Source of the DNA: Klebsiella indica | GTDB lineage: Bacteria; Pseudomonadota; Gammaproteobacteria; Enterobacterales; Enterobacteriaceae | DNA: 64,000 bases | Assembly (NCBI RefSeq): GCF_005860775.1 | Contig: NZ_VCHQ01000005.1 | Coordinates: forward strand, 124,001-188,000 | Reading direction: 5' to 3' | Shown: piece after piece, positions 19,718 to 30,530 of the stretch | Layout: every line of letters starts with the position of its first letter | Position numbering within the stretch: the stretch's first letter is position 1 | Program-made: the position numbers and the translations under genes | The notes under the pieces: generated by a model | Told to the model about the DNA's origin: nothing | Seen by the model: only the letters and a program-made list of their open reading frames with translations | Databases searched by the model: none

Positions 19718-20547
19718 ACTTTTTTCTCTCTTCACGTTGGCCTGTTCGCCTGTCGTTAATCATCATCGTTCTGTTGGCAGTGATTGCGTTCACCTGCCAG
19801 TGGTGGCTCCCCTATGATCCGCAGGCGATTGATTTACCTTCGCGTTTGCTGGCGCCTGACGGCCAGCACTGGCTGGGCACTGACCATCTGGGACGAGATA
19901 TTTTCTCGCGTTTACTGGCTGCGACCCGCGTCTCGCTCGGTTCCGTGATGGCCTGCCTGCTGCTGGTGCTTGCCCTCGGATTGGTCATCGGCGGCAGCGC
20001 GGGGCTTATCGGCGGCCGCATCGATCAGGCGGCCATGCGCGTCGCGGATATGTTTATGACCTTCCCGACCTCCATTCTCTCTTTCTTTATGGTTGGCGTA
20101 CTGGGAACTGGCCTCACCAATGTCATTATCGCTATCGCTCTGTCGCATTGGGCGTGGTATGCGCGAATGGTGAGAAGTCTGGTGATCTCCCTGCGCCAGC
20201 GTGAATTCGTCCTCGCCTCCCGGCTTGCCGGTGCAGGGCATATCCGGGTGTTTATCGATCATCTGGCCAGCGCGGCGATCCCGTCGCTGCTGGTGCTGGC
20301 GACGCTGGATATTGGTCATATGATGCTACACGTCGCCGGCATGTCGTTCCTCGGCCTCGGCGTGACCGCACCAACCGCTGAATGGGGCGTCATGATTAAC
20401 GACGCCCGCCAGTACATCTGGACCCAACCGTTGCAGATGTTCTGGCCGGGTCTGGCGCTATTTATCACCGTGATGGCCTTCAACATGGTGGGTGACGCCC
20501 TGCGCGATCGCCTCGATCCTCATCTGATCACGGAGCATGCCCACTGA
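19714..20547 (+). CDS. nikC: NikC, nickel ABC transporter permease
   Basis: 277 residues, an OppC/DppC-type permease with an N-terminal helix, the [17 protein letters not shown] segment characteristic of this family and the EAA loop [20 protein letters not shown]. It starts with GTG at 19714 overlapping the nikB stop (GTGA). It ends in TGATG with nikD. Confidence 0.94.
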   Translation: MNFFLSSRWPVRLSLIIIVLLAVIAFTCQWWLPYDPQAIDLPSRLLAPDGQHWLGTDHLGRDIFSRLLAATRVSLGSVMACLLLVLALGLVIGGSAGLIGGRIDQAAMRVADMFMTFPTSILSFFMVGVLGTGLTNVIIAIALSHWAWYARMVRSLVISLRQREFVLASRLAGAGHIRVFIDHLASAAIPSLLVLATLDIGHMMLHVAGMSFLGLGVTAPTAEWGVMINDARQYIWTQPLQMFWPGLALFITVMAFNMVGDALRDRLDPHLITEHAH

Positions 20548-21307
20548 TGCCGCAACAGATTGAATTACAAAATATTGTGTTACAGGCCCGGCAGCCGCTG
20601 GTACACGGTGTCTCGTTATCGCTTAAGCGTGGACGGGTGCTGGCGCTGGTGGGCGGCAGCGGCAGCGGTAAATCACTGACCTGCGCGGCGGCCCTGGGTA
20701 TTCTGCCCGCTGGGGTACGGCAAACCGCAGGGAGAATCCTCGCCGATGGCAGGCCGGTTGCGCCCTGTGAACTGCGGGGTATCAACGTTGCCACTATCAT
20801 GCAAAACCCGCGTAGCGCCTTTAATCCGCTGCACACCATGATGTCTCATGCCCGGGAGACCTGTCTGGCGCTGGATAAACCCGCCGACGACGCCACGCTT
20901 CTCGCGGCGCTGGAAGCCGTGGGTCTGGAGAACGCGCAGCGGGTGCTGAAGCTGTACCCGTTCGAGATGAGCGGCGGTATGCTGCAACGGATGATGATTG
21001 CCATGGCGCTATTGTGCGACGCGCCGTTTATCATCGCCGATGAGCCGACGACCGATCTGGACGCGGTCGCCCAGGCGCGCATTCTTGACCTGCTGGCAAG
21101 CATTATGCAAAACCGCGCGCCGGGGATGCTGTTGGTGACGCACGATATGGGCGTGGTCGCACGACTGGCTGACGATGTCGCGGTGATGGATAACGGCCGT
21201 ATCGTGGAACAGGGAAGCGTCAGCGCGATCTTCAGCGCCCCGCAGCACAGCGTCACCCGTAATCTGGTGGCCGCGCATCTCGCCCTCTATGGTCTGGAGC
21301 TGGCCTG

Positions 21308-21308
<1 letters not shown>
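20547..21308 (+). CDS. nikD: NikD, nickel ABC transporter ATPase
   Basis: 253 residues. Walker A GGSGSGKS near 34-41, ABC signature MSGGMLQR, Walker [13 protein letters not shown] and the switch His in VTHDMG are all present. It is one of two different ATPases energising NikBC. It is coupled by TGATG overlaps on both sides. Confidence 0.95.
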
Positions 21309-22514
<1,206 letters not shown>

Positions 22515-22575
22515 AGTCGGCCAGACAATCACAACGAGTGCGATTCTTACCTCCATATACTGATTAAATATCCAG

Positions 22576-22611
22576 ATATGAGTCATTTAATCTGGGTCAA
22601 ATGAGTGATAT
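22576..22611 (+). promoter_or_regulatory. Imperfect inverted repeat upstream of the methyltransferase (candidate autoregulatory operator)
   Basis: ATATGAGTCATTT (22576-22588) and AAATGAGTGATAT (22599-22611) are complementary at 11 of 13 positions with a 10-base spacer. They lie 31 bases before the start codon. M.EcoRII is reported to repress its own promoter by binding an upstream inverted repeat, so the same is likely here. A CCAGG target site lies just downstream (22630-22634). Confidence 0.5.
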
Positions 22612-22641
22612 ATTTTCACCCATAAAACCCAGGGAGGAATT

Positions 22642-24066
22642 ATGTCTGAATTCGATTTATTTGCTCAGGAACTGCTCGAAAAAACAAAAGCTGAAGAAAA
22701 ACGACGACAAGCACACGACAGAAAATTGATTGATCGAGTACTTGAGATTTATGGACAAAAGTATGTCGCAGAGCGACTGAGAAAAGTCGGCAAAAATGAC
22801 TGGAGTCGCGAAACGCTTAACCGCTGGGTAAATGGCAAATGTGAACCAAAATCGCTCACCATCGCTGAAGAGACTCTGTTACGGAAAATGCTGCCGGAAA
22901 AACCCGCACATCATCCTGACTATGCTTTTCGCTTTATTGACCTGTTTGCCGGTATTGGTGGTATCCGTAAAGGATTCGAAGCTATCGGCGGGCAATGCGT
23001 TTTTACCAGCGAATGGAATAAAGAAGCTGTACGTACCTATAAAGCGAACTGGTACAATGATGAAGACGCACACACTTTCAATCTGGATATTCGGGAAGTT
23101 ACGCTGAGCGGCGAAAACGGCATCTCCGAAGAGAGCGCTTATGCTCATATTGATCAACAGATCCCGGATCATGATGTTCTGCTGGCTGGTTTTCCCTGCC
23201 AGCCATTCAGCCTCGCCGGGGTGAGTAAGAAAAACTCGCTCGGTCGCGCACATGGATTCGAATGTGAAGCACAAGGAACGCTCTTTTTCGATGTCGCCCG
23301 AATAATTAAGGCTAAGCAGCCAGCCATTTTTGTGCTGGAAAACGTTAAAAACCTTAAGAGCCATGATAAGGGTAAAACGTTCAACGTGATTATGGATACC
23401 CTTGATGAATTAGGCTATGAAGTTTCAGACGCCAGTATCATGGGAAAAGACGATCCTAAAATCATTGATGGGAAACATTTTCTACCCCAGCATCGTGAAC
23501 GTATTATTCTGGTGGGATTCCGCCGGGATCTTAATATCCATCAGGGGTTCACATTACAGAATATCCATAAATTCTATCCTGAAAAAAGACCAACATTTGG
23601 TCAACTTCTGGAACCTGCCGTTGACGATAAATATATTCTGAGCCCTAAGTTATGGGGATATCTCTATAACTATGCCAAAAAGCATGCCGCCAAAGGTAAT
23701 GGGTTTGGTTTCAGTCTGGTTGATCCCAATAATGAAAGCAGTATCGCCAGGACCTTATCCGCTCGCTATCATAAAGATGGTTCAGAAATTCTTATTGACA
23801 GAGGATGGGATAGAGCGCTCGGTGAAATCGATTTTTCTCATCCAGAGAACCAGAAAAAAAGGCCAAGAAGGCTGACGCCTCGTGAATGCGCCAGACTGAT
23901 GGGATTTGAGCAACCAGATGGCAAGCCATTTCGTATTCCTGTTTCAGATACTCAGGCCTACCGCCAGTTTGGCAATTCGGTGGTGGTCCCCGTATTTGAA
24001 GCCGTGGCAAAACTGCTGCAACCTTATATTATGAAAGCGACCACCGCCCCGACCACTAAAAAATAG
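22642..24066 (+). CDS. Orphan M.EcoRII/Dcm-type DNA (cytosine-5-)methyltransferase
   Basis: 474 residues. All C5-methyltransferase motifs are present: I ([16 protein letters not shown], about 98-113), IV with catalytic Cys186 (GFPCQPFS), VI (ENVKNL), VIII ([11 protein letters not shown]), IX ([14 protein letters not shown]) and X ([12 protein letters not shown]). The N-terminal extension ([13 protein letters not shown]) resembles plasmid-borne M.EcoRII more than chromosomal Dcm, so the target is probably the inner C of CCWGG. No EcoRII endonuclease and no vsr gene is adjacent. Codon use is visibly more AT-rich than in nik, consistent with transfer. SD AGGGAGGAATT precedes the ATG. Confidence 0.92.
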   Translation: MSEFDLFAQELLEKTKAEEKRRQAHDRKLIDRVLEIYGQKYVAERLRKVGKNDWSRETLNRWVNGKCEPKSLTIAEETLLRKMLPEKPAHHPDYAFRFIDLFAGIGGIRKGFEAIGGQCVFTSEWNKEAVRTYKANWYNDEDAHTFNLDIREVTLSGENGISEESAYAHIDQQIPDHDVLLAGFPCQPFSLAGVSKKNSLGRAHGFECEAQGTLFFDVARIIKAKQPAIFVLENVKNLKSHDKGKTFNVIMDTLDELGYEVSDASIMGKDDPKIIDGKHFLPQHRERIILVGFRRDLNIHQGFTLQNIHKFYPEKRPTFGQLLEPAVDDKYILSPKLWGYLYNYAKKHAAKGNGFGFSLVDPNNESSIARTLSARYHKDGSEILIDRGWDRALGEIDFSHPENQKKRPRRLTPRECARLMGFEQPDGKPFRIPVSDTQAYRQFGNSVVVPVFEAVAKLLQPYIMKATTAPTTKK

Positions 24067-24072
24067 TAGCGC

Positions 24073-24100
24073 CGCTCCCCCGATATTTTCCGGGGGAGCG
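24073..24100 (+). terminator. Hairpin after the methyltransferase
   Basis: Perfect 10-bp GC-rich stem CGCTCCCCCG ... CGGGGGAGCG with an 8-base loop, starting 6 bases after the stop codon. It lacks a T-tract but is well placed to end the transcript. Confidence 0.65.
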
Positions 24101-24172
24101 ATGACGTCAGGCCAGCCCGGCTTGCATCACGGCCATTTGCCGTGTTTGCCGACTAAAGACCATTCCCCCCAC

Positions 24173-25081
24173 TCATGGGGCCTGCGATACAATTTCGCGG
24201 CGCGAACGCGAGCACAGAGCAATACCGCAGACAATCGCCAGCCCGCTGATCAGATGATACATATAGAGCGGTGAGTGCAGAAAAAGAATACTGAACAGGC
24301 CGCCGCTAAGGGGAATAAGGTGTGAAAATACTTCCCCGCGGGTGGCGCCGATCGCCGCAATACCTTTATTCCACAGTAAATAAGAGAGCCAGGAAGGGAA
24401 AATCACCAGATAAGCCAGCCCGAGTAGAAAATTTGGCGTTAAATAAGGGGCCAAATCCAGTTTGGCAGCCTGTAGCATATTTACCGTCAGTACCGGCAGC
24501 AGCATTATTGCCCCCACGCTGGCGCAAACGGCGACAAAACCGTTGCCGACTACAGCTTTCGGTTTCAGTCGTAAAAAAGCACAGTAGGCCGCCCAACTCA
24601 TCGCCGAGCCCATAGTCCAGAGATCGCCCTGGTTCAGATGGTGCAAAATCGCCCCGTTCGTCACATTCCCTTGCAAAATAAGCCAGATAACGCCGCAGGT
24701 GCTTAATATTACGCCAGCGATATTTCCCGTCGAAATACGTTCGTGAAAGATAAAGCGGTTAATCAGTAGCACCATTGCCGGGGTTGTCGATAAATAAATC
24801 GCCGCATTCAATGATGAAGTATATTGCAGGCCAATATAGAGCGTCAGCGGAAATAACACCTGGCCGCACAGCGCCAAAAAGAAGACAATGCCTTTCGCCT
24901 GTTTTATCGCTGACCACTGTTGTTGAACCTGACGGAAATAGAGAATCATCAGCAGGATAGCGGTAACCCACCAGCGCAGCGCCGAGAGTACAATAGGGTC
25001 AACTTGCGATACCAGCAGACGACCAATGACATAATTTCCTCCCCAGAAACACGCAGCCAGGGCGAGCAAAAGATAAGGCAT
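24173..25081 (-). CDS. EamA/DMT-family inner-membrane transporter
   Basis: 302 residues with ten predicted helices in two EamA repeats (LLALAACFWGGNYVIGRLL at the N-terminus). Members export amino acids or other small metabolites; the substrate here is unknown. It is divergent from a LysR gene (25184), which probably controls it. It is separated from the D-amino-acid-like module by that regulator, so a link with it is not supported. Confidence 0.85.
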   Translation of the reverse strand: MPYLLLALAACFWGGNYVIGRLLVSQVDPIVLSALRWWVTAILLMILYFRQVQQQWSAIKQAKGIVFFLALCGQVLFPLTLYIGLQYTSSLNAAIYLSTTPAMVLLINRFIFHERISTGNIAGVILSTCGVIWLILQGNVTNGAILHHLNQGDLWTMGSAMSWAAYCAFLRLKPKAVVGNGFVAVCASVGAIMLLPVLTVNMLQAAKLDLAPYLTPNFLLGLAYLVIFPSWLSYLLWNKGIAAIGATRGEVFSHLIPLSGGLFSILFLHSPLYMYHLISGLAIVCGIALCSRSRREIVSQAP

Positions 25082-25183
25082 ACCACCTCCTTGATGTCCC
25101 TTAAACCTACGTCATTCAGGTTACTGCTGACAAACAGGCCAGTGCTAATATAAAGTTTTCATTCAGGTGTATGGTTTGAAACG

Positions 25184-26098
25184 ATGAAGTTCACCCTAAG
25201 ACAGCTGGAATTCTATATCGCCCTGGCCGAAACGCTGCAAATCTCAAAAGCGGCCGGACGCTGTCATATCTCTCAGTCATCAATGACGGTCGCGATGCGT
25301 AATCTGGAAACGATTATGCATACGCAACTCTTTGTTCGTCATCCAAAGGGCATTGCGCTGACCGTCGATGGGGAACGTTTTCTGGTTCATGCGCGCAAAA
25401 TCATCGCCGATAGCGAAGCCGCGATTAACGACTTGCACAACCAGCCGGAAATGACTACCGGCTGCGTGCGGGTGGGCATCGCCGAAACGCTATCCGCTTA
25501 TCTGCTGCCCGGTATTTATAGCGAGCTGGAACGCCGTTTTCCGTTGCTGGCGCTCCACTTTCAGGAAGGCTCATCCCAGGCGCTGATGACGGCTTTGCGC
25601 CAGCAGGAGGTCGATTTTTGCCTGGTGTTGACATCAAATATTCGCCACGATGATGACCTGAGTATCGACACTTTTCTGCGCTCGCTGCGTCGCCTGTGGG
25701 CGCCTGTCGGCCATCCTTTACTTAGCCAACCGGTGCTGCGGCTGTCTGATATTGCGAAGGTGCCGTTTCTACTGCTTGAGACTGATGATTATCCCACCGT
25801 GATCCTTGATGTCTGGCGGCAGCGCGGCGGGCAACCGGATATTCATTACCGTACCAACTCCTTTGAGGCCATTCGTACTTTTGTGTCGCAAGGTAAAGGC
25901 GTTACCATTCTTTCGGACCTGGTCTGGCGTCCCTGGTCGCTTGAAGGGCTTCGTGTTATGCGGCGCACAGTCGACGATTGTATGACATGGATGGATGTCG
26001 GCGTGGTAAACCTGCGGCTAACGGCACTGCGCCCTGAAGCCCGGCGAGTTGTGGATTTCCTGCGTCAGGCGATACATCGGTTTGACGGTCAGCCCTGA
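25184..26098 (+). CDS. LysR-family regulator, divergent from the DMT transporter
   Basis: 304 residues; N-terminal HTH (LRQLEFYIALAETLQISKAA...ISQSSMTVAMRNLE, about 5-46) and a substrate-binding domain. The 102-base gap to the divergent DMT gene is a typical shared control region. No E. coli K-12 orthologue is recognised; the effector is unknown. Confidence 0.87.
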   Translation: MKFTLRQLEFYIALAETLQISKAAGRCHISQSSMTVAMRNLETIMHTQLFVRHPKGIALTVDGERFLVHARKIIADSEAAINDLHNQPEMTTGCVRVGIAETLSAYLLPGIYSELERRFPLLALHFQEGSSQALMTALRQQEVDFCLVLTSNIRHDDDLSIDTFLRSLRRLWAPVGHPLLSQPVLRLSDIAKVPFLLLETDDYPTVILDVWRQRGGQPDIHYRTNSFEAIRTFVSQGKGVTILSDLVWRPWSLEGLRVMRRTVDDCMTWMDVGVVNLRLTALRPEARRVVDFLRQAIHRFDGQP

Positions 26099-26236
26099 GC
26101 AGCTAAAAAACGCCTGGAGGTCGAAAAAGAGAGAAGGCGCCAGACCGATGTCCAGCGCTCACAGGATAGAAGATTAAGAAAGTGGATTTAACGATAGATA
26201 AAAATCAGACCGGTCAGCCAGCCGGCCCTGAAATCG

Positions 26237-27520
26237 TTATCTGACAACGGCAGGATCTTCTATAGGCTTATTGACCATGAAGAAGTAGACCAGTGATGCC
26301 AGGAAAGCGATCGCAGAGGATGCAACCAGTGCGAGCGTAAACGAACCTGTTTTATCCAGAATGATGCCGGTAATAATGGGAGCAAACGATCCACCAATAA
26401 AGCCACCAAAGTTCTGGATCCCACTAACAGACGTCACGAGCCGTGAGGGGACGGAAACCAGAATCAGTCCCCATGCGGATGTACCGGCAAAGTGAATGGA
26501 AAACAGCGCCAGACTGATACAGCCTACGGCAACAACCGTACTTTCTGTATAGGCAGCAGGTAAGGTAAATCCAGCTGCACACAGTAGGCCAAGGCAAATC
26601 ATCCATTTGCGGCTTTTCATTTTATCCGCGCCACGCTTCATCACCCAATCCGCGACCACACCGTTAACCAGCATACCCGCCGCTCCAAACAAGAATGGAA
26701 TGGCGGCAACCCAACCCGTCTTTTGCAAACTCAGGCCACGAGACATCTCAAGATATGAAGGCAACCAGGTCAGGAATAGCCATACCATATAACCCACGCC
26801 ATTAAAGCCAATGATCATCCCCCACATGGATTTTTGCTTAAACAGACCGGCCCAATCCTTAAGAGTCACTTTCTCCTTACTGGAAGGCGGCGTCTCCTCT
26901 TCGAGGTGCGTAATATCTGTATCTGATAAACCCGCATCTTCACGGTTCCGGTAAAAAATAAACCACAGAATTGACAGAATCACACCGCTCAACCCGATGA
27001 TGATAAACATCATTCGCCAGCCAAACGCGAGCATCATGGCGATCAGCAGTGGCGGAGCCAGCGCCTGCGCCAGCGTGGAGGACATATTAACGATCCCCAT
27101 TGGCACCCCGCGTTTTCGAATGTTATACCAATCATTGACGACTTTAACCCCTGTCGGCAGGTGCGGCGCTTCCCCGATACCCAACACAATACGTGAAACA
27201 ATCATCTGACTGTATGATCCCACCAGCCCGAGCGCGGTCTGAGCGAGAGACCATAGTAAAATACCGAAGCCATAAACCCGCTTAACGCCAAATCGTTCCA
27301 TGACCATGCCAATAGGCAACTGGCATAATGCATAGCCAAATGAAAAGACCGAAAGTAACAGGCCCATTTCCGTCGCAGATAATCCCATTTCCTGACGAAT
27401 AGTAGTATTTGCAATCGAAAGTGACGTTCTATCCAGAAAATTAATAATACCTGCAACGAGTAAAAACAATAAAGCCATTAATTGCAACCGCCGTAGGCGA
27501 GAACTTGCTTGACTGGACAT
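26237..27520 (-). CDS. MFS transporter (anion:cation symporter type) of the D-amino-acid-like module
   Basis: 427 residues, 12 predicted helices, with the loop motif GMVMERFGVKRVYG after helix 2 and NFLDRTSLSIAN in helix 1, as in hexuronate/D-galactonate and related organic-anion importers. It is the last gene of a same-strand series RidA-M20-PLP enzyme, separated from RidA by 92 AT-rich bases. It is probably the importer for the substrate the module degrades; a carboxylate such as an acylated amino acid would fit the family. Substrate is inferred only. Confidence 0.85.
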   Translation of the reverse strand: MSSQASSRLRRLQLMALLFLLVAGIINFLDRTSLSIANTTIRQEMGLSATEMGLLLSVFSFGYALCQLPIGMVMERFGVKRVYGFGILLWSLAQTALGLVGSYSQMIVSRIVLGIGEAPHLPTGVKVVNDWYNIRKRGVPMGIVNMSSTLAQALAPPLLIAMMLAFGWRMMFIIIGLSGVILSILWFIFYRNREDAGLSDTDITHLEEETPPSSKEKVTLKDWAGLFKQKSMWGMIIGFNGVGYMVWLFLTWLPSYLEMSRGLSLQKTGWVAAIPFLFGAAGMLVNGVVADWVMKRGADKMKSRKWMICLGLLCAAGFTLPAAYTESTVVAVGCISLALFSIHFAGTSAWGLILVSVPSRLVTSVSGIQNFGGFIGGSFAPIITGIILDKTGSFTLALVASSAIAFLASLVYFFMVNKPIEDPAVVR

Positions 27521-27612
27521 ATATTATCCTTATGTAAGTTAAGGTATTCTATTATTAATAAATAATATGGGTACAAAGGGATCGCACAATACTTAGTTAT
27601 TTAATTCGCGAA

Positions 27613-28074
27613 TCAGTCTTTAATTTCCAGAATTAATTCAATTTCTACAGGTGTATCAAATGGTAAAGTATTAGTACCAATGGCAGAGCGAGCATGGCGA
27701 CCTGATTCACCAAATACATCAATTAAAAGATCAGACGCACTGTTCATAACATAGGGCTGATCTTTAAAATCATCTGAGCTTTGTACAAAACCCAGCATTT
27801 TTACGCATCCCACTACCCGGTTAAGATCACCAATATAATGCTTGACTGAGGACAAGATATTAATCATGCACTGACGAGCGGCGGCTTGTCCTTCTTCAAT
27901 AGTTAAATTCGCGCCAAGCGTGCCTTTATGAATCAGAACACCATCCAGACGACAATCATTACCCGATGTATATAAGAGATTTCCTGTTTGCTTAATCGCG
28001 ATGTAGGAAAACTTAGGCATAGTGACTTCACTAAGCGTTATACCTAACTCAGCTAAGCGCGCTTCAATATTCAT
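27613..28074 (-). CDS. RidA/YjgF-family protein
   Basis: 153 residues of the Rid superfamily. The C-terminal segment HARSAIGTNTLPFDTPVEIELI has the conserved Arg and Glu that bind the imine carboxylate in active RidA proteins. RidA hydrolyses reactive enamines/imines such as 2-aminoacrylate released by PLP dehydratases. Its position three genes from a PLP enzyme of the D-serine dehydratase/D-threonine aldolase fold makes that job plausible here. It is longer than housekeeping RidA (128) and resembles the YjgF subfamily of about 150 residues. Confidence 0.87.
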   Translation of the reverse strand: MNIEARLAELGITLSEVTMPKFSYIAIKQTGNLLYTSGNDCRLDGVLIHKGTLGANLTIEEGQAAARQCMINILSSVKHYIGDLNRVVGCVKMLGFVQSSDDFKDQPYVMNSASDLLIDVFGESGRHARSAIGTNTLPFDTPVEIELILEIKD

Positions 28075-28089
28075 AACTATTCCTGATTT

Positions 28090-29250
28090 TCAGCTCAATA
28101 ATTTTAAAGCCAGTGAGGTGTATATTTGTGCTGCTTGATGTAGTTCTTCAATACGAACAAATTCATCCTTTACATGGGCCTGAGATAAATCGCCCGGCCC
28201 CATAATAATGGTCGGAATTTGACAGTCTACCGAGAAAAATGGTGCTTCACAGGTTGCTTCAAAGATCGTTTTCCTGGCGGTTCCCGTTACCGAATCAACA
28301 ACCTGACAGGCCGCATCGACGAGAATATGTGATTCATCAATAGCAGACGCGGGTATAAAAAGGTAGTTCTCGTATGAATAGTCCTTTTCGGGCGTCAGGC
28401 CTGATTTTGCCAGTACCTCAGCCAGACTTTCATTAATTTCGTTGCGTTTTTCACCTGGGATAACACGGCGATCGATCTCTATTAAGCATGACTGAGACAC
28501 AATATTCGGGGCGCTTCCGCCCTGGATAGTGGTTACAAGCATTGAAGCATTACCCAACAGTTCATGTTGTTTTTGCTTCACCCGATGACATTCCTGGATA
28601 ATTTCCGGTAGCAGAATCGCCATTTTATCAATCGCGCTGTCCGGCTCGCGCGTTTTCGCTGCATGCCCTGCCGTACCATGCGTAGTGAGTCGAGTTCGGC
28701 TCACCCCTTTATGGGCAATACAAATTTCCAAAGACGTCGGCTCGCCGATAATAGCGTAATCTGCTGTCACCCCCCGCGCAATGAAATGTTCCATACCCAT
28801 GTTGATACGCTCTTCATCAACATTAAATAGCAGCGTAATTTCACCGGCAAAGCTGTAGTTACGGCGCTTGATCAACATTGCCGCAAACATCATCGCCGCA
28901 ACACCGGACTTCATATCCGCCGCGCCGCGCCCAATGATGCGATCCCCCTCAATCACCGCCGCAAACGGATCAACAGACCAGCCCTCCCCACACGGTACAA
29001 CGTCTGAGTGACCATTGAATATCAGTCTCTTACCTGGTCGGTTACCCGTTATCCGCGCGACCACATTAGGTCTACCGGGCACAACTTCCTGCACATCCAC
29101 TTCAATACTCTCACGACGTAATACCTCAGCAATGAATAATGCCACCGCATTTTCATTCCCCGGCGGATTCTCGGATGGGTGCCGTATTAACTGACAGAGG
29201 AGTGTAACAAGCTCCTGCCTTTCTTCAGCAGTTAAATTAATGCTTTTCAT
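28090..29250 (-). CDS. M20-family metallo-deacylase/peptidase (ArgE/DapE-like)
   Basis: 386 residues. The dinuclear zinc site is complete: NGHSDVVP (His ligand and catalytic-assist Asp), GRGAADMKSG (bridging Asp), NVDEE (catalytic Glu and Glu ligand), IGEPT (Asp/Glu ligand position) and a C-terminal QAHVKDEFV His. Relatives remove acyl groups from N-acyl amino acids (ArgE, DapE) or cleave dipeptides. Lying between the PLP enzyme and RidA, it could release the free (D-)amino acid from an N-acylated substrate; this is inference. It is spaced 15 bases from ridA. Confidence 0.88.
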   Translation of the reverse strand: MKSINLTAEERQELVTLLCQLIRHPSENPPGNENAVALFIAEVLRRESIEVDVQEVVPGRPNVVARITGNRPGKRLIFNGHSDVVPCGEGWSVDPFAAVIEGDRIIGRGAADMKSGVAAMMFAAMLIKRRNYSFAGEITLLFNVDEERINMGMEHFIARGVTADYAIIGEPTSLEICIAHKGVSRTRLTTHGTAGHAAKTREPDSAIDKMAILLPEIIQECHRVKQKQHELLGNASMLVTTIQGGSAPNIVSQSCLIEIDRRVIPGEKRNEINESLAEVLAKSGLTPEKDYSYENYLFIPASAIDESHILVDAACQVVDSVTGTARKTIFEATCEAPFFSVDCQIPTIIMGPGDLSQAHVKDEFVRIEELHQAAQIYTSLALKLLS

Positions 29251-29268
29251 TAAAATATCCTCAGATAA

Positions 29269-30348
29269 TCAGTAACTTTTTCCGCGAGCATCTATGTTAA
29301 TAGTTTCGCTATATTTTCCGTTGCGGAATCCGAATATTTTATCGACAAGATTTGCTACGACACAACAATGATTCGGAATAATATGTATCTCCTGTCCAAT
29401 AGACAGGGATACGTGTTCAGGGTCATAACGTAAATAGCCATGTTCCTCATTAAGCTTGACTAACTCAATCTCAGGGTACTCCTGAATAAACCCGTAAGAG
29501 CCAGGTAATGCAGAGAGATCAGACGTTAGTGATTTCGTACCAGCATCAATGGTGGCATAACCTGCAAGGGGAATACTCACCACCGTCGCACATATAGTCA
29601 GAGCACAGTTAGCAGGTGTATAAATTCCGCCATTAATAGCATTCATGTCACCAAAGATGAAGTTACCGGCCCTTGACTCCGTAATACCATTCAACTCATT
29701 AGCATAAAAAGATGAAAGCGTTGATCCACCTGACATAACCTCAATTTCGAAACCATGGGCATTAAGCAGATCTCGACTATTCATTAACAATGCTGCTTCC
29801 GCTTTCGCTGCTTTACGAATATCTGACTCATTCCGATACTGATAAATTGTCCCGGCATAAGTAAATACGCCTTTTATTTTCAAACCGGGCAACGTGGCGA
29901 CATCCCTTGCAAATTGCAGCAGGTTCTCAGGCTGAATACCTTCACGATGCGCGCCATAATCAATTGCAATATCAATATCAAATACAAGGCCATTTTGCTG
30001 AGCCGCTTTAGATAAGCCCTGTGCACCATATAAACTATCAACGATAGTGCGGATATTAATTTTTCTTGCCAGTTCAGCGTAACGCTGACACTTGTCTTCA
30101 CCTATTAACGGATAGGCGAGCAATATTGATGTAATTCCTCCCTCCGCCATCACTTCGGCTTCAGAAAGCTTGGCACAAGTAATACCCGTCGCACCCAATT
30201 CTTGCTCAAGCCGGGCCAACTGTACTGACTTGTGGGTTTTAATATGTGGCCAATGCTGAATATTATTCAACTTAAGGCCAGAAATCATGGAAGTGATATT
30301 TTTCTCCATAATATCCATATCCAGCGCAACATATGGCGTAGTAAACAT
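29269..30348 (-). CDS. PLP enzyme of the D-serine dehydratase / D-threonine aldolase family
   Basis: 359 residues. The N-terminal alanine-racemase-like barrel has the PLP motif PHIKTHKS (probable Schiff-base Lys37), TYAGTIYQ and SGGSTLS for the phosphate. The C-terminal domain carries NHCC (His327 and Cys329), matching the His-x-Cys metal pair of eukaryotic-type D-serine dehydratase and bacterial D-threonine aldolase. Expected chemistry is beta-elimination or retro-aldol cleavage of a D-beta-hydroxy amino acid. The RidA neighbour argues for a dehydratase making an enamine. The exact substrate (D-Ser, D-Thr, D-threo-hydroxyaspartate) cannot be told from sequence. Confidence 0.87.
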   Translation of the reverse strand: MFTTPYVALDMDIMEKNITSMISGLKLNNIQHWPHIKTHKSVQLARLEQELGATGITCAKLSEAEVMAEGGITSILLAYPLIGEDKCQRYAELARKINIRTIVDSLYGAQGLSKAAQQNGLVFDIDIAIDYGAHREGIQPENLLQFARDVATLPGLKIKGVFTYAGTIYQYRNESDIRKAAKAEAALLMNSRDLLNAHGFEIEVMSGGSTLSSFYANELNGITESRAGNFIFGDMNAINGGIYTPANCALTICATVVSIPLAGYATIDAGTKSLTSDLSALPGSYGFIQEYPEIELVKLNEEHGYLRYDPEHVSLSIGQEIHIIPNHCCVVANLVDKIFGFRNGKYSETINIDARGKSY

Positions 30349-30374
30349 ATTTGACTCCTGATAGTTAACCGTCT

Positions 30375-30530
30375 ATACCCGTCATACTTCAAGTTACCTG
30401 CACATTGCTGCGAAGTGATCCATCTCATCCATAAGACTCACCCTTACGGGCCACCGCTTTGCGATCAGCATAAGCACTGCGCAAAACGGTTAACCGTTTT
30501 ATCCTGCAACTCAAATTATTCAGGGTTTAT
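30375..30530. repeat. ERIC-like element with variant interior (156 bp)
   Basis: Ends are ATACCCGTCATACTTCAAG (30375 on) and the inverted, slightly different CAACTCAAATTATTCAGGGT (to about 30526), the ERIC termini. The interior (AAGCACTGCGCAAAACGGTT) matches the element at 45951 and not canonical ERIC. It separates the regulator gene from the PLP-enzyme gene, and its terminus forms the last codons and stop of the regulator. Confidence 0.8.

Noticed and set aside
22642-25081. A complete EcoRII restriction-modification system
   Set aside because: Only the methyltransferase is present; the neighbours are nikR and a DMT transporter, not an endonuclease.
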